From Sphingobacterium zeae (GTDB taxonomy: Bacteria; Bacteroidota; Bacteroidia; Sphingobacteriales; Sphingobacteriaceae): a DNA stretch of 64,000 nt. The notes beneath the pieces were generated by a model. That model searched no databases and was not told the origin of the DNA. It worked only from the letters and a program-made list of their open reading frames with translations. Positions 26,153 through 35,444 of the stretch are shown here, piece by piece (positions within the stretch are counted from its first letter, which is position 1; every line of letters begins with the position of its first letter). The stretch lies in contig NZ_JAUTBA010000001.1 of assembly GCF_030818895.1 (NCBI RefSeq), positions 930,001 to 994,000 on the forward strand, written 5' to 3'. Made by a program: the position numbers and the translations under genes.

Positions 26153-28921
26153 ATGAATACAGTCGGGGAAAAAAGAAAAAGAATGAAGAATATTGTAAAA
26201 CAGGGAATCGTTTTAGGAAGCATTTTCCTGTTATTGCTAGCTATGCCCCTAGTGGGTATGGCTAAGTTATCAGTAACGCGTGTTTTGATAGAAGGACGCG
26301 AAAACCCATTGGGTATAAATACATTAAAGCCTTCATTTAGCTGGCAATTGCACAGCGATAAATTTGATGTGCAACAACAGGCTTATCGTATCGAGGTCAG
26401 TAAAAGCACTCGTTTTGCAAAGCAGGATTTGCTTTGGGATTCCCAATGGGTAGCGGCAGAGCAATCCCTAAATTTGTTATACCAGGGAAATCCTTTAGCT
26501 ACGGGTACAAGTTATTACATCAGAATACACGTTCGTGATAATAAAAAGGAGACAGCAACAAGTGCGGTGCAACGGTTCCACACAGGGTTATTGCAAGCCC
26601 AAGATTGGGGCAATGCCCGATGGATTGCAAAAGATATATTACCGGATTCATTGGTCAATCCACTGCCACTAAGCTCCAGCAAGCTCCGCCTGGATAAAAG
26701 TTATGACCTTCCGGTTTTCCGGAAATCAGTTCAGGTGAAAAAGAAGATCAGTTCTTCGATTGCTTATGTGGCAGGCCTGGGACATTACGAGTTGCTATTG
26801 AATGGCAAGCGGGTAGATGATGCAGTGCTACAGCCGGGTTGGACAAAATATGACAAGGAAGCCTATTATGTGGTTTATGATCTTACCCAAGCCTGGCAAC
26901 AGGGAAAGAATACAATTGCTGCCCTATTAGGAAATGGGTTTTATTATATTCCACCAATTAAAGGCCGATTTCAAAAACATAAAGTTGCTTTTGGTCTACC
27001 AAAGCTCAAACTTAAGATCGTCAATATCTACACGGACGGGACGCAAGAAATCATCGTTAGTGATGCAGGCTGGAAAACACACCGGTCACCCATTACTTTT
27101 TCCAGCATGTATGGGGGCGAGGATTACGATGCACGGATTTTACCTGATCATTGGTCAGCCCCTGTTTACGATGACAGGAACTGGCAGCAAGCGCGCATAA
27201 CGGATGGACCACATCTACGGGCTCAGGATATTGATCCGGTAAAAATTATGCAACGCTTCGCGCCCGTTGAATTACAGCAGGCTGATGGGGGGAAACGGAT
27301 CACCTATGATTTTGGACAGAATGCGTCGGGCATTGTCACTATGCAAATGACCGGACAAGCGGGAGATACCGTACGGGTGTATCCGGCCGAATTGTTGACG
27401 GCGGATGGACGCCCCAGTCAAAAGCATTCAGGAAGCCCTTATTATTATCAATATATTTTTGCAAAAGATGGGACGGTATCCTGGCAGCCACGTTTTACGT
27501 ATTATGGATTTCGCTATGCCGAAGTTCAGTTGCATCCTGCCGGTAGCAAAGCGGTTCGGATGGATGCGATACAGTTGGCCCATATCCGGAATAGTACAGC
27601 GCAGGTAGGAAGCTTTCAAAGCTCCGATACGCTATTTAATCAGATCCATGGATTGATCAATTGGGCTATTAAGAGTAATATGGTCAGTGTCTTTACCGAT
27701 TGTCCACACCGCGAAAAATTGGGCTGGCTGGAGCAGCTACATTTAATGGGGCCGTCGGTACAATTTAACTTTGATGCTGAACGCCTGTTTGCCAAGTCGC
27801 TGCGGGATATGCGGCAATCTCAGACAAATGATGGTCTAGTTCCTGAAATAGCGCCCGAATATGTGCAGTTTGACTGGGGCGGTGATATGTTCAGGGACTC
27901 ACCCGAGTGGGGAAGCAGCTCGATTATCTTGGGCTGGTATGCCTATCGCTGGTATGGAAACAAGTCTTTTCTTGCCGATAATTATGCCATGATGACCCGT
28001 TATATCGATTATTTGGGCACAAAAGCGAAGGGACATATTTTAACACAGGGTTTGGGTGACTGGTATGATTTGGGACCGGAGCGTCCCGGTGTTTCCCAGC
28101 TGACTACTCCCGGGATTACGGCTACGGCAATCTATTACTATGACTTGAAACTCATGGTAGACATCGCTATGCTACTTGGACAAAAAGAAGATGCCGAAAA
28201 ATTTGAAACGTTACGGCAGGCCGTTTTCAGTGCCTTCAATCAACAATTTTATCGACCTCAGGAACATAGCTATGGCTCCGGTAGTCAGACAGCGCTGGCC
28301 ATGCCACTGTATGTTGGACTGGTACCTCAGGAGGCCCAACAGGCAGTTTTTGAAAAACTAACAACAACGGTTTGCCAAAATGATACGGCGTTGACGGCGG
28401 GAGATATCGGTCATCGTTACCTGCTACAGGTGTTACACTCCAACAACCGTGATGATCTGATTTATGCCATGCACCATCGTGATGACCGGCCCGGATATGG
28501 ATATCAGCTGCGAAAAGGTGCCACGGCACTGACCGAGTCTTGGGCGGGTCTTCCAAACGTCTCCAATAATCATTTTATGCTTGGCCACCTGATGGAGTGG
28601 TTTCATACCGGCTTGGGCGGAATACAGCAAGATGCAGCATCGACCGCATTTAAACACTTTCGAATCGAGCCCAAAATGCTGGATGCACTGAAAGACTGTG
28701 AGATAAGTTTTAGAAGTCCATATGGAAAAATTTATTTTAACCGAGAACAATCTAAAGGAAATTATCAAGTAGAGATACCTGTCAATAGCCAATGTACATT
28801 GGTTTTGCCAAAGGGAACTTATCAGGTCAATGGAAGAGCCATGGAGGTCCAAACTGTCAATGTAAACGAAGACCATGTTGAATTCAAATTGGGCTCAGGA
28901 AAATATACAATTACTCAATGA
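26153..28921 (+). CDS. GH78 alpha-L-rhamnosidase (copy 2)
   Basis: Start 26153 is the first ATG after the GH28 stop; a second in-frame ATG at 26183 gives a shorter, more typical signal peptide (MKNIVKQGIVLGS, ending VGMA) and is equally possible. About 920 residues follow the GH78 plan: fibronectin-like SVTRVLIEGRENPLGI, rhamnosidase N-domain, an (alpha/alpha)6 barrel with FTDCPHREKLGWLEQ near residue 515, where the usual RNER is HREK, and LTESWAG near 793 with the candidate base Glu. It differs from copy 1 enough to suggest another linkage preference. It is the last gene of the densely packed run; the next gene is 105 bases away. Confidence 0.92.
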   Translation: MNTVGEKRKRMKNIVKQGIVLGSIFLLLLAMPLVGMAKLSVTRVLIEGRENPLGINTLKPSFSWQLHSDKFDVQQQAYRIEVSKSTRFAKQDLLWDSQWVAAEQSLNLLYQGNPLATGTSYYIRIHVRDNKKETATSAVQRFHTGLLQAQDWGNARWIAKDILPDSLVNPLPLSSSKLRLDKSYDLPVFRKSVQVKKKISSSIAYVAGLGHYELLLNGKRVDDAVLQPGWTKYDKEAYYVVYDLTQAWQQGKNTIAALLGNGFYYIPPIKGRFQKHKVAFGLPKLKLKIVNIYTDGTQEIIVSDAGWKTHRSPITFSSMYGGEDYDARILPDHWSAPVYDDRNWQQARITDGPHLRAQDIDPVKIMQRFAPVELQQADGGKRITYDFGQNASGIVTMQMTGQAGDTVRVYPAELLTADGRPSQKHSGSPYYYQYIFAKDGTVSWQPRFTYYGFRYAEVQLHPAGSKAVRMDAIQLAHIRNSTAQVGSFQSSDTLFNQIHGLINWAIKSNMVSVFTDCPHREKLGWLEQLHLMGPSVQFNFDAERLFAKSLRDMRQSQTNDGLVPEIAPEYVQFDWGGDMFRDSPEWGSSSIILGWYAYRWYGNKSFLADNYAMMTRYIDYLGTKAKGHILTQGLGDWYDLGPERPGVSQLTTPGITATAIYYYDLKLMVDIAMLLGQKEDAEKFETLRQAVFSAFNQQFYRPQEHSYGSGSQTALAMPLYVGLVPQEAQQAVFEKLTTTVCQNDTALTAGDIGHRYLLQVLHSNNRDDLIYAMHHRDDRPGYGYQLRKGATALTESWAGLPNVSNNHFMLGHLMEWFHTGLGGIQQDAASTAFKHFRIEPKMLDALKDCEISFRSPYGKIYFNREQSKGNYQVEIPVNSQCTLVLPKGTYQVNGRAMEVQTVNVNEDHVEFKLGSGKYTITQ

Positions 28922-29026
28922 AAGCTGATATCGTGATTATTTTAGCCAGTTATAAACCCATTGAAATACCATTAGACAACAACGTAAATAGTTCAGATTG
29001 TACTAACGAAGAAAAAGAGTAGACAG

Positions 29027-30142
29027 ATGAAAAGATTAATGCTATTGCTATCCATTGCTTTGGCCGGTCCTAAATTAAAGGCTCAGACTCCGGCAGTTTC
29101 CAGTGCGGAAATGACAAAAATTTATGAAGAAGTAAAGACCCCCTATAAGTATGGACTTGTTTTAGTACCTGCGCATAAAGGTGAACTGATGGATTGTCCG
29201 ACTATTTATAAGGAGGGGAAATATTGGTATATGACCTACATTGTGTTTGATGGAAGTGGTTATGAGACCTGGCTGGCGCAGAGCTCGGATCTTTTGAACT
29301 GGAAGACCTTGGGGAAACAACTCTCCGTGGTACCAGATGGCAGCTGGGATGCTAAGCAGCGAGCAGGATATAATGCCTTGGTGGATACAAAATGGGGCGG
29401 GAAGTATAAGCTCAACAGCTACGCTGGAAAATACTGGATGTCCTATTTCGGTGGTTCCACAGCTGGTTACGAACCTGAGCCGCTGGCGATTGGGATGGCT
29501 TATACAACTAAAAAACCAACACAACCTGTGGAATGGCAACGGTTGTCTAAGCCCGTGTTGACCAGTACGGATCGGGATGTTTCCTGGTGGGAAAATCGGC
29601 ATAAGCTATTCAAAAGCTATGTGATTGAAGATACTGATAAACAGACGGGCCATCGCTTCGTCATGTATTACAATGCCGTAGGCGATTCATTACCCAATAA
29701 TAAAGCAACACGATGGTATGAACGTATTGGTATGGCTGTGTCAGATGATCTGGAAAACTGGAAGAGGTTCCAGCCGAACCCTGTGGTTCACCATCCGGTA
29801 GGAATTACGGGAGACCCTATGATTCAGCGGATCCATAATACTTGGGTCATGTTTTATTTTGGCGCTTTCTGGAAAGACCGTAAAGGGGCATTCAATCGAT
29901 TTGCGGCATCCAAGGATCTAGTCCACTGGACAGATTGGGATGGTGCAAATCTGATTGAATCAAGTGAAAGTTTTGATCAGCAATATGCGCACAAATCATT
30001 TGTATTGAAAGCGGAGGGTGTTGTTTATCATTTTTATTGTGCAGTGGACGGCAAAGGTAACCGCGGCATCGCCTTGGCAACTTCGAAAGATTTAGGTACA
30101 AGTACGGTGCGTTTTAAAGACTTAAGCCGATGGCAAGAATAA
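29027..30142 (+). CDS. GH43/GH117-like five-bladed propeller protein, exported
   Basis: This 371-residue protein has a signal peptide (to about residue 20, LKAQ) and a single propeller domain with repeated Asp/Trp-rich blades: LMDCPTIYKEGKYWYMTY, WLAQSSDLLNWKTLG, GMAVSDDLENWKRF, TGDPMIQRIHNTWVMFYFG and AASKDLVHWTDWDG. The blade phrasing fits the GH43/GH32/GH68/GH117 clan and related arabinofuranosidase families. The general acid cannot be placed with confidence; Asp32-type residues in LMDCPTI and Asp in TGDPMI are candidate catalytic carboxylates. A 105-base gap with no clear promoter match precedes it. A role in trimming L-arabinofuranose or similar from pectin is plausible, but the family number is not settled. 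Confidence 0.65.
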   Translation: MKRLMLLLSIALAGPKLKAQTPAVSSAEMTKIYEEVKTPYKYGLVLVPAHKGELMDCPTIYKEGKYWYMTYIVFDGSGYETWLAQSSDLLNWKTLGKQLSVVPDGSWDAKQRAGYNALVDTKWGGKYKLNSYAGKYWMSYFGGSTAGYEPEPLAIGMAYTTKKPTQPVEWQRLSKPVLTSTDRDVSWWENRHKLFKSYVIEDTDKQTGHRFVMYYNAVGDSLPNNKATRWYERIGMAVSDDLENWKRFQPNPVVHHPVGITGDPMIQRIHNTWVMFYFGAFWKDRKGAFNRFAASKDLVHWTDWDGANLIESSESFDQQYAHKSFVLKAEGVVYHFYCAVDGKGNRGIALATSKDLGTSTVRFKDLSRWQE

Positions 30143-30295
30143 CCCCTCAGTCCTAGGTCACTTTTCAAAAACTATTCCTAATGGATAAACCCGAAGGAAG
30201 TTTAAATACCTCCATATAGACTAACGAATAAAGACGCAAGCACGAAGCCATCATTGATTGCAATGAAAGCAGTGCTTATAAATAACCATTTACTT

Positions 30296-32692
30296 ATGAA
30301 TTTATATTATTTTATTTCTATTCTCTTTTTATTTCAACTTCAGCTTGTATACGGACAAGGACGTTCAAAAATCAGCTTTAATGAAAACTGGCATTTTACG
30401 TTGCAGGATCAGCTGGGCTATCGCTTGAACGACGGAGATGCCCAAGCTTGGGAATCGGTTGAATTGCCTCATGATTGGAGTATCAAAGCTGATTTTGATG
30501 CTAGTTACCCAGCAGGTAATGCAGGAGGAGCATTGCCTGGCGGAATTGGCTGGTATAGTAAGGAGTTTAAGCTGCCGACCGCAGATCAGGGTAAAAATAT
30601 ACAGTTGTACTTTGGCGGAGTTTACCGTTATGCAGAAATATGGATTAATGGTGTTTATTTTGGGAAAAAGCCCAATGGTTACCTCTCTTTTACACTGGAC
30701 CTGACTCCGCATGTTAAATTTGGAAATCAACCCAATCGCATTGCTATTCGTGTGGACAATAGTAAACAGCCAAATTCCCGGTGGTATTCAGGTTCCGGAA
30801 TCTACCGTGATGTTTATCTCATAAAAAGCAGCGAAGTACACCTCGACGAACAAGAAACTTTTATCACTACGCCGGAAATACAGGGTGTATTGGGGCAGCT
30901 TAAAGTACGTTCTAAATTGAATAAGTTGGCGCGACCTAAAGGCGTTGCAGGGAATAAATATCAAATTACAGTATGGGATCCCAAAGGAAATATACTGTTA
31001 AAAAAGACAGGGGTTGAGAAAGATGGATATATTGATGCATCACTTCAAGTGGAAAAGCCACAATTGTGGAGCCTAGCGTCGCCAAATTTATATCGTGTGC
31101 AACTCACTCTTTTAACTAAAAATAATACAGTCGAAGATCAAATTGAAAAGAGAATCGGATTCCGGACAATTCGCTTTGATGCGAAAACTGGCTTCTACTT
31201 AAACGGCGAGGCCTTGAAAATTTTAGGAGTATGTATGCATCATGATTTGGGTGCTTTAGGAGCCGCTTTTAATAAGTCTGCTGCGAAAAGACAGCTTGTC
31301 ATGATGAAAGAAATGGGTGCAAATGCCATTCGAACTGCACACAATCCACCCGCAGACGAGTTACTTGATCTCTGCGACGAAATGGGAATTTTGGTTTATA
31401 ATGAAGCATTTGACATGTGGAAAAAGCGAAAAAATAAGTTCGACTATCATATTGACTTTCCTACGGAACATCTCAAGGATATTGAAGCATGGGTGCGTCG
31501 AGATCGCAATCATGCTTCGGTTATCCTATGGAGCATCGGAAATGAAATCCGAGAGCAATTTGACTCCACGGGTATTGCCTTAACGCAAGAAATGGCCAAA
31601 TTGGTAAAATCTCTGGATCCCACACGCCCCGTTACTGCTGCCTTGACCGAAAATAATTATGTCAAGAACTTTATCGCACAGGCAGAGGCTTTGGATGTCC
31701 TGGGCTTCAATTACAAACATGAAGATTATGATAAATTACCTGTAGAATTCAAAAATATACCGCTGTTGGCATCAGAAACTGTTTCTGCCTTACAGACTAG
31801 AGGGGTGTATGACAAGTTGCAAGATACGATTCAGTTGTGGCCAGCATCATCAAAGGACAAATATGTCGTTAACGGGAATCCCGATTTTACAGTTTCGGCC
31901 TATGATAATGTTGCTGCCTATTGGGGCACAAGTCATGAGAAAGCTTGGCTAGCGGTCAAGAGTCGTCCTTTTTTGGCTGGAACATTTGTCTGGACCGGTT
32001 TTGATTATCTTGGCGAACCCGTTCCTTACCCTTATCCTGCAAGGAGCTCTTATTATGGTATTGTTGATCTCGCAGGTATTCCCAAAGATGTGTACTATAT
32101 GTATCAGTCTGAATGGACAGAAAAAGATGTCCTTCATCTTTTACCGCATTGGAACTGGAAAATAGGTGATACTGTGGACGTGTGGGCTTATTATAATAAA
32201 GCTGACGATGTCGAGTTGTTCCTGAACGGCAAAAGTCTGGGAACTTCAGCCAAAACAGCAGATCGTCTGCATGCCAGTTGGAAGGTGCCTTTTGAAAAGG
32301 GGGAATTGAAAGTTGTTAAAAAGCGAGATGGTAAGATTGTTCAGGAAGCAAGTATGCGTACAGCGGGAGAAGCTAAGCGGGTAAAAGTCTCCTTAGAACA
32401 TGAAAAATATGCCACAGGGGAATCCCGAGACCTTTATTTTGTGACTGCGGAATTGGTGGACCAAGCAGGACAGTCCGTGTTGCACAATGATCAAGAAATT
32501 GAGTTCATTGTAAAGGGAGATGCAAAAGTACTCGGGACTGACAATGGGTTTCAAGCCGATCTAAGAGGGTTGCATCGTCCCAACAGAAAAACATTTAAAG
32601 GAAAAGCATTAGGAATTATTCAAAAAATAGCGGATACGCCTTGCACCATAATTATCCGTTCGGTTTTGGGCGATCAACAAATATCGATCTAG
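30296..32692 (+). CDS. GH2-family beta-galactosidase-like enzyme (copy 2)
   Basis: The ATG at 30296 starts a signal peptide (MNLYYFISILFLFQLQLVYGQ), giving 798 residues. The order is sugar-binding jelly roll (about 25-180, with PHDWSIKADF and RWYSGSGIYRDVYL), Ig-like domain, barrel with MGANAIRTAHNPPADELLDLCDE-type region, acid/base Glu417 in WSIGNE and nucleophile Glu494 in LLASET, then a DUF4982-type domain (WAYYNKADDVELFLNGKSLG) and a final Ig-like domain. This layout matches Bacteroidota exo-beta-galactosidases. The upstream 153-base gap holds no clear promoter. A degraded SusD tail begins directly after the stop. Confidence 0.9.
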   Translation: MNLYYFISILFLFQLQLVYGQGRSKISFNENWHFTLQDQLGYRLNDGDAQAWESVELPHDWSIKADFDASYPAGNAGGALPGGIGWYSKEFKLPTADQGKNIQLYFGGVYRYAEIWINGVYFGKKPNGYLSFTLDLTPHVKFGNQPNRIAIRVDNSKQPNSRWYSGSGIYRDVYLIKSSEVHLDEQETFITTPEIQGVLGQLKVRSKLNKLARPKGVAGNKYQITVWDPKGNILLKKTGVEKDGYIDASLQVEKPQLWSLASPNLYRVQLTLLTKNNTVEDQIEKRIGFRTIRFDAKTGFYLNGEALKILGVCMHHDLGALGAAFNKSAAKRQLVMMKEMGANAIRTAHNPPADELLDLCDEMGILVYNEAFDMWKKRKNKFDYHIDFPTEHLKDIEAWVRRDRNHASVILWSIGNEIREQFDSTGIALTQEMAKLVKSLDPTRPVTAALTENNYVKNFIAQAEALDVLGFNYKHEDYDKLPVEFKNIPLLASETVSALQTRGVYDKLQDTIQLWPASSKDKYVVNGNPDFTVSAYDNVAAYWGTSHEKAWLAVKSRPFLAGTFVWTGFDYLGEPVPYPYPARSSYYGIVDLAGIPKDVYYMYQSEWTEKDVLHLLPHWNWKIGDTVDVWAYYNKADDVELFLNGKSLGTSAKTADRLHASWKVPFEKGELKVVKKRDGKIVQEASMRTAGEAKRVKVSLEHEKYATGESRDLYFVTAELVDQAGQSVLHNDQEIEFIVKGDAKVLGTDNGFQADLRGLHRPNRKTFKGKALGIIQKIADTPCTIIIRSVLGDQQISI

Positions 32693-32694
32693 GT

Positions 32695-32865
32695 ACAGCG
32701 AGATATAGTTGTCATCGTTTTTTGGTGAAATTTAATTCAGGTTCGTTATTCAGTCCTAAGGTAAATAGCTGTACGAATGGTGTTGATGCCCTTCGGCCAA
32801 TTCCGCAGGGACAGATGGACGCCATTAGCAACCCAGGCGAATTTCTTCAGAACAATGGCTATTGA
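32695..32865 (+). pseudogene. Remnant of a SusD-like gene (C-terminal tail only)
   Basis: Right after the GH2 stop, one frame reads through to a TGA at 32863-32865 and ends ...NGVDALRPIPQGQ then NPGEFLQNNGY. This is the characteristic end of SusD/RagB proteins, which close with a (L)RPIPQxQ(I)D block and a terminal QNPGY-like motif. No start codon, signal peptide or helical body is present and the region is only ~57 codons long, so it is a deletion remnant rather than a gene. The left boundary is uncertain; recognisable similarity covers about 32770-32865. It implies that a second SusC/SusD pair once stood here. Confidence 0.65.
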
Positions 32866-32879
32866 TAGCATTGTTCTGA
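32847..32879 (+). terminator. Long hairpin overlapping the SusD remnant stop
   Basis: TCAGAACAATG and CATTGTTCTGA form a perfect 11-bp stem that continues as CTAT/ATAG past one bulged G, with a two-base loop. It overlaps the stop codon of the SusD remnant and probably was its terminator or an mRNA-stabilising hairpin. No T-run follows, so it may no longer terminate. Confidence 0.5.
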
Positions 32880-32932
32880 GGCCATAAGCCAAGGTGAAAC
32901 GAAGTAGTATGATATTTTAAAATTATTTTCAG

Positions 32933-35443
32933 ATGAAGCAGACAATTCTCATATGGGTCTTTATATTTTTTTCGCTAGCTGCGTTCTCAGCTCAGGGAGG
33001 AGAGATCTATGTGGGTAAACAAAGCAACAAGGAAAAACGGGATGGCACCCGGGGAGCTCCATTTTCATGTTTGGAGGATGCCCTGCGTGAGGCTAGGGAA
33101 TGGCGACGATTAAACGATCCGCGTATGCATCATGGCATCACAATCTGGATTCAAGACGGACAATATGTGCCTTCCCAAACAATTTTTATCCGACCTGAAG
33201 ATAGTGGAACTGTCCAAAGTCCCACATGGATAAAATCAGTGGGCAGAGAGGCTATATTGTCCGGAGGAGTTACTATTGAAGGTTGGCAGCCCGTAAAAAA
33301 TGACAAGCGATTGGATCCTGCTATAGCCAAATATGTTATGGTGGCAAATGCCCCCCAGGTCGGTGGCAAATACCTTTCTTTCCGCCAATTGTGGGTTGGC
33401 TCACGTAAGGCGATCCGTGCAGAAAGTCATGATGATGCTCATTTGCCAAGGATCATTAATTGGGATTTTAAGAAGCAGGCTGCTATTATTCCTAACGTAT
33501 TTCCTGAAAAATTTCACTATAAAGCGGGAATGGAATTTTTTATACATCAATGGTGGGCAATAGCACAGCTTCGTATTCGTGAGACGATTGTTACAAAAGA
33601 TAGTATCACACTATTTTTTCATGAACCGGAAGGGAAAATCCAGAACGAACATCCTTGGCCAAAGCCATGGCTATCCAAAGAACACGGCAACTCTGCATTT
33701 CGCTTGGTGAATGCGCTTGAATTTTTGGATCAACCTGGAGAATGGTTTTTGGATGAAGAAAATCATAAAGTATATTATTACAAAAGGCCTGATGAAAATG
33801 TAGACCAGTTAGATGTTGTTGCTCCTTACTTGGAGACAATTCTGACAATGCAAGGTACATTAGAGACGCCTGTTAGCCATGTGTATATCGAAGGGTTGAA
33901 ATTTCAGCATAGTGCCTGGTTAAGACCTCATTATTACGGTCATGTTGCTTTACAGGCAGGTATGTATTTTTTGGATGCGTATAAATTAGCTAAGCCGGGG
34001 ACTGTTGATAAAGCTGGGCTGGAAAATCAGGCTTGGTTGGGGCGCCCGCAAGCTGCAGTCCTACTCCGTCATACCGCGTTTACGAAAATTTCTGCCTGCC
34101 GTTTTGCTCATTTGGCCGCGACAGGAATAGACTACCGGGCCGGCAATTTAAAAGATAGTTTAAATGGAAATCTATTTCAGGATATTGGCGGATCCGGAAT
34201 ATTGCTCGGTCAGTTCTCAGACGAACAAATGGAAGCACATTTGCCTTTTCAGCCCAACAACGAGCGTATCTTGACCGATGGTGTTGTCGTCAGTAACAAT
34301 CTAATCCAAGATATTGGAAATGAGGATTGGGGAACGGTGGGGATTGGCGCCGGATTTGTCCGCAATGTAGCTATTACGAACAATGAATTGCTGGATCTTC
34401 CGTACACAGGAATTAGCTTGGGCTGGGGCTGGACACCTACAGTCAATGCCATGCGAAATAATCGTGTTTTAAAAAATAAGATCACACGTTATGGTAAATA
34501 CATGTATGATGTAGCTGGTATTTACACCTTATCGGCACAACCCGGAACAAAAATTCAAGAAAATTATATCGATAGCATCTATGTGTCACCTTATGCGCAT
34601 ATTCCTGAGCATTGGTTTTATCTCTATACCGATGAGGGTTCTGCCTATATGAATGTGAGTAACAACTGGTTTCCATCTAATAAAATATTGAAAAATGCCA
34701 ATGGGCCGAGTGTTGAGTGGATAAAAAATGGCCCCGATGCGGATGTCTGGGTCAAAGACGAAGCAGGCATCGGTCTGCGTTATACCTATTTGTTGTCTGA
34801 AAAACGATCAATTCCTAAAAATGCCTCTTTCAATGCCTATATTCCTTTTACCAAACCTGTTTTTTTCCAGATCTATGATCCGCAACACAAATTGACAACA
34901 CAAGCAATCAAAGGGTTTTTGGCAAAAGAAGGAGTGGGTGCTGAACAGATATATCGATGGAACGATTACACGCTCGTCATGACCAGTGATGAGATTGGTA
35001 AAAAATTAGCGAGTGCGTGGATTGCTCATTATCCTGAGGTTGAATACAAATTGTTTACCGATCTGTTCTACGACTTTGACCGAAGCCGCTGTGCTGGTAA
35101 AAAAGAGATTGATACCGATTTTGTGCTACTGACCGCCCAATTGATCGATGATAAGAAAGAACAGGAGGCCTATTACAACGCACATAAAACACAATTTAAA
35201 GAATGGCCCGAGGTTGCGGCAGGTTTCTGTAACGCTGGATTTGACGAAGTGCTCGTCTATCGCAATGGGCGTCAGCTGATGTTATATATTTCTTTTCCAA
35301 AAGGACAGGATTTTAAAACAATTGATCTGTTGACAACCAAGGATAATCCACGAGTTGTGGAGTGGAACAAACTCATGAGTTTCTATCAGGAAGGTATTCC
35401 CGGAACCCAAAAAAATGAAAAATGGATTTTTTATAAACAGTAA
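32933..35443 (+). CDS. GH141-like right-handed beta-helix glycosidase, exported
   Basis: This 836-residue protein has a signal peptide (to about residue 22, FSAQ) and then a parallel beta-helix. The start, EIYVGKQSNKEKRDGTRGAP with LEDALREAR, plus IRPEDSG and AILSGGVTIEGWQPV, is the arrangement seen in GH141 and its relatives. The helix continues through ISACRFAHLAATGID, NGNLFQDIGGSGILLG and NNELLDLPYTGISLGWGW. GH141 includes an alpha-L-fucosidase acting on rhamnogalacturonan II and a xylanase. The C-terminal ~220 residues (from about 610) resemble a separate domain I cannot name. It ends one base before the following oxidoreductase gene, linking an extracellular enzyme to cytoplasmic catabolism. 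Confidence 0.7.
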   Translation: MKQTILIWVFIFFSLAAFSAQGGEIYVGKQSNKEKRDGTRGAPFSCLEDALREAREWRRLNDPRMHHGITIWIQDGQYVPSQTIFIRPEDSGTVQSPTWIKSVGREAILSGGVTIEGWQPVKNDKRLDPAIAKYVMVANAPQVGGKYLSFRQLWVGSRKAIRAESHDDAHLPRIINWDFKKQAAIIPNVFPEKFHYKAGMEFFIHQWWAIAQLRIRETIVTKDSITLFFHEPEGKIQNEHPWPKPWLSKEHGNSAFRLVNALEFLDQPGEWFLDEENHKVYYYKRPDENVDQLDVVAPYLETILTMQGTLETPVSHVYIEGLKFQHSAWLRPHYYGHVALQAGMYFLDAYKLAKPGTVDKAGLENQAWLGRPQAAVLLRHTAFTKISACRFAHLAATGIDYRAGNLKDSLNGNLFQDIGGSGILLGQFSDEQMEAHLPFQPNNERILTDGVVVSNNLIQDIGNEDWGTVGIGAGFVRNVAITNNELLDLPYTGISLGWGWTPTVNAMRNNRVLKNKITRYGKYMYDVAGIYTLSAQPGTKIQENYIDSIYVSPYAHIPEHWFYLYTDEGSAYMNVSNNWFPSNKILKNANGPSVEWIKNGPDADVWVKDEAGIGLRYTYLLSEKRSIPKNASFNAYIPFTKPVFFQIYDPQHKLTTQAIKGFLAKEGVGAEQIYRWNDYTLVMTSDEIGKKLASAWIAHYPEVEYKLFTDLFYDFDRSRCAGKKEIDTDFVLLTAQLIDDKKEQEAYYNAHKTQFKEWPEVAAGFCNAGFDEVLVYRNGRQLMLYISFPKGQDFKTIDLLTTKDNPRVVEWNKLMSFYQEGIPGTQKNEKWIFYKQ

Positions 35444-35444
35444 A

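Noticed and set aside
30151..30160. TCCTAGGTCA shared with 61883-61892, both downstream of operon ends
   Set aside because: A single 10-base match twice in 64 kb is not strong enough and no hairpin or conserved spacing accompanies it.
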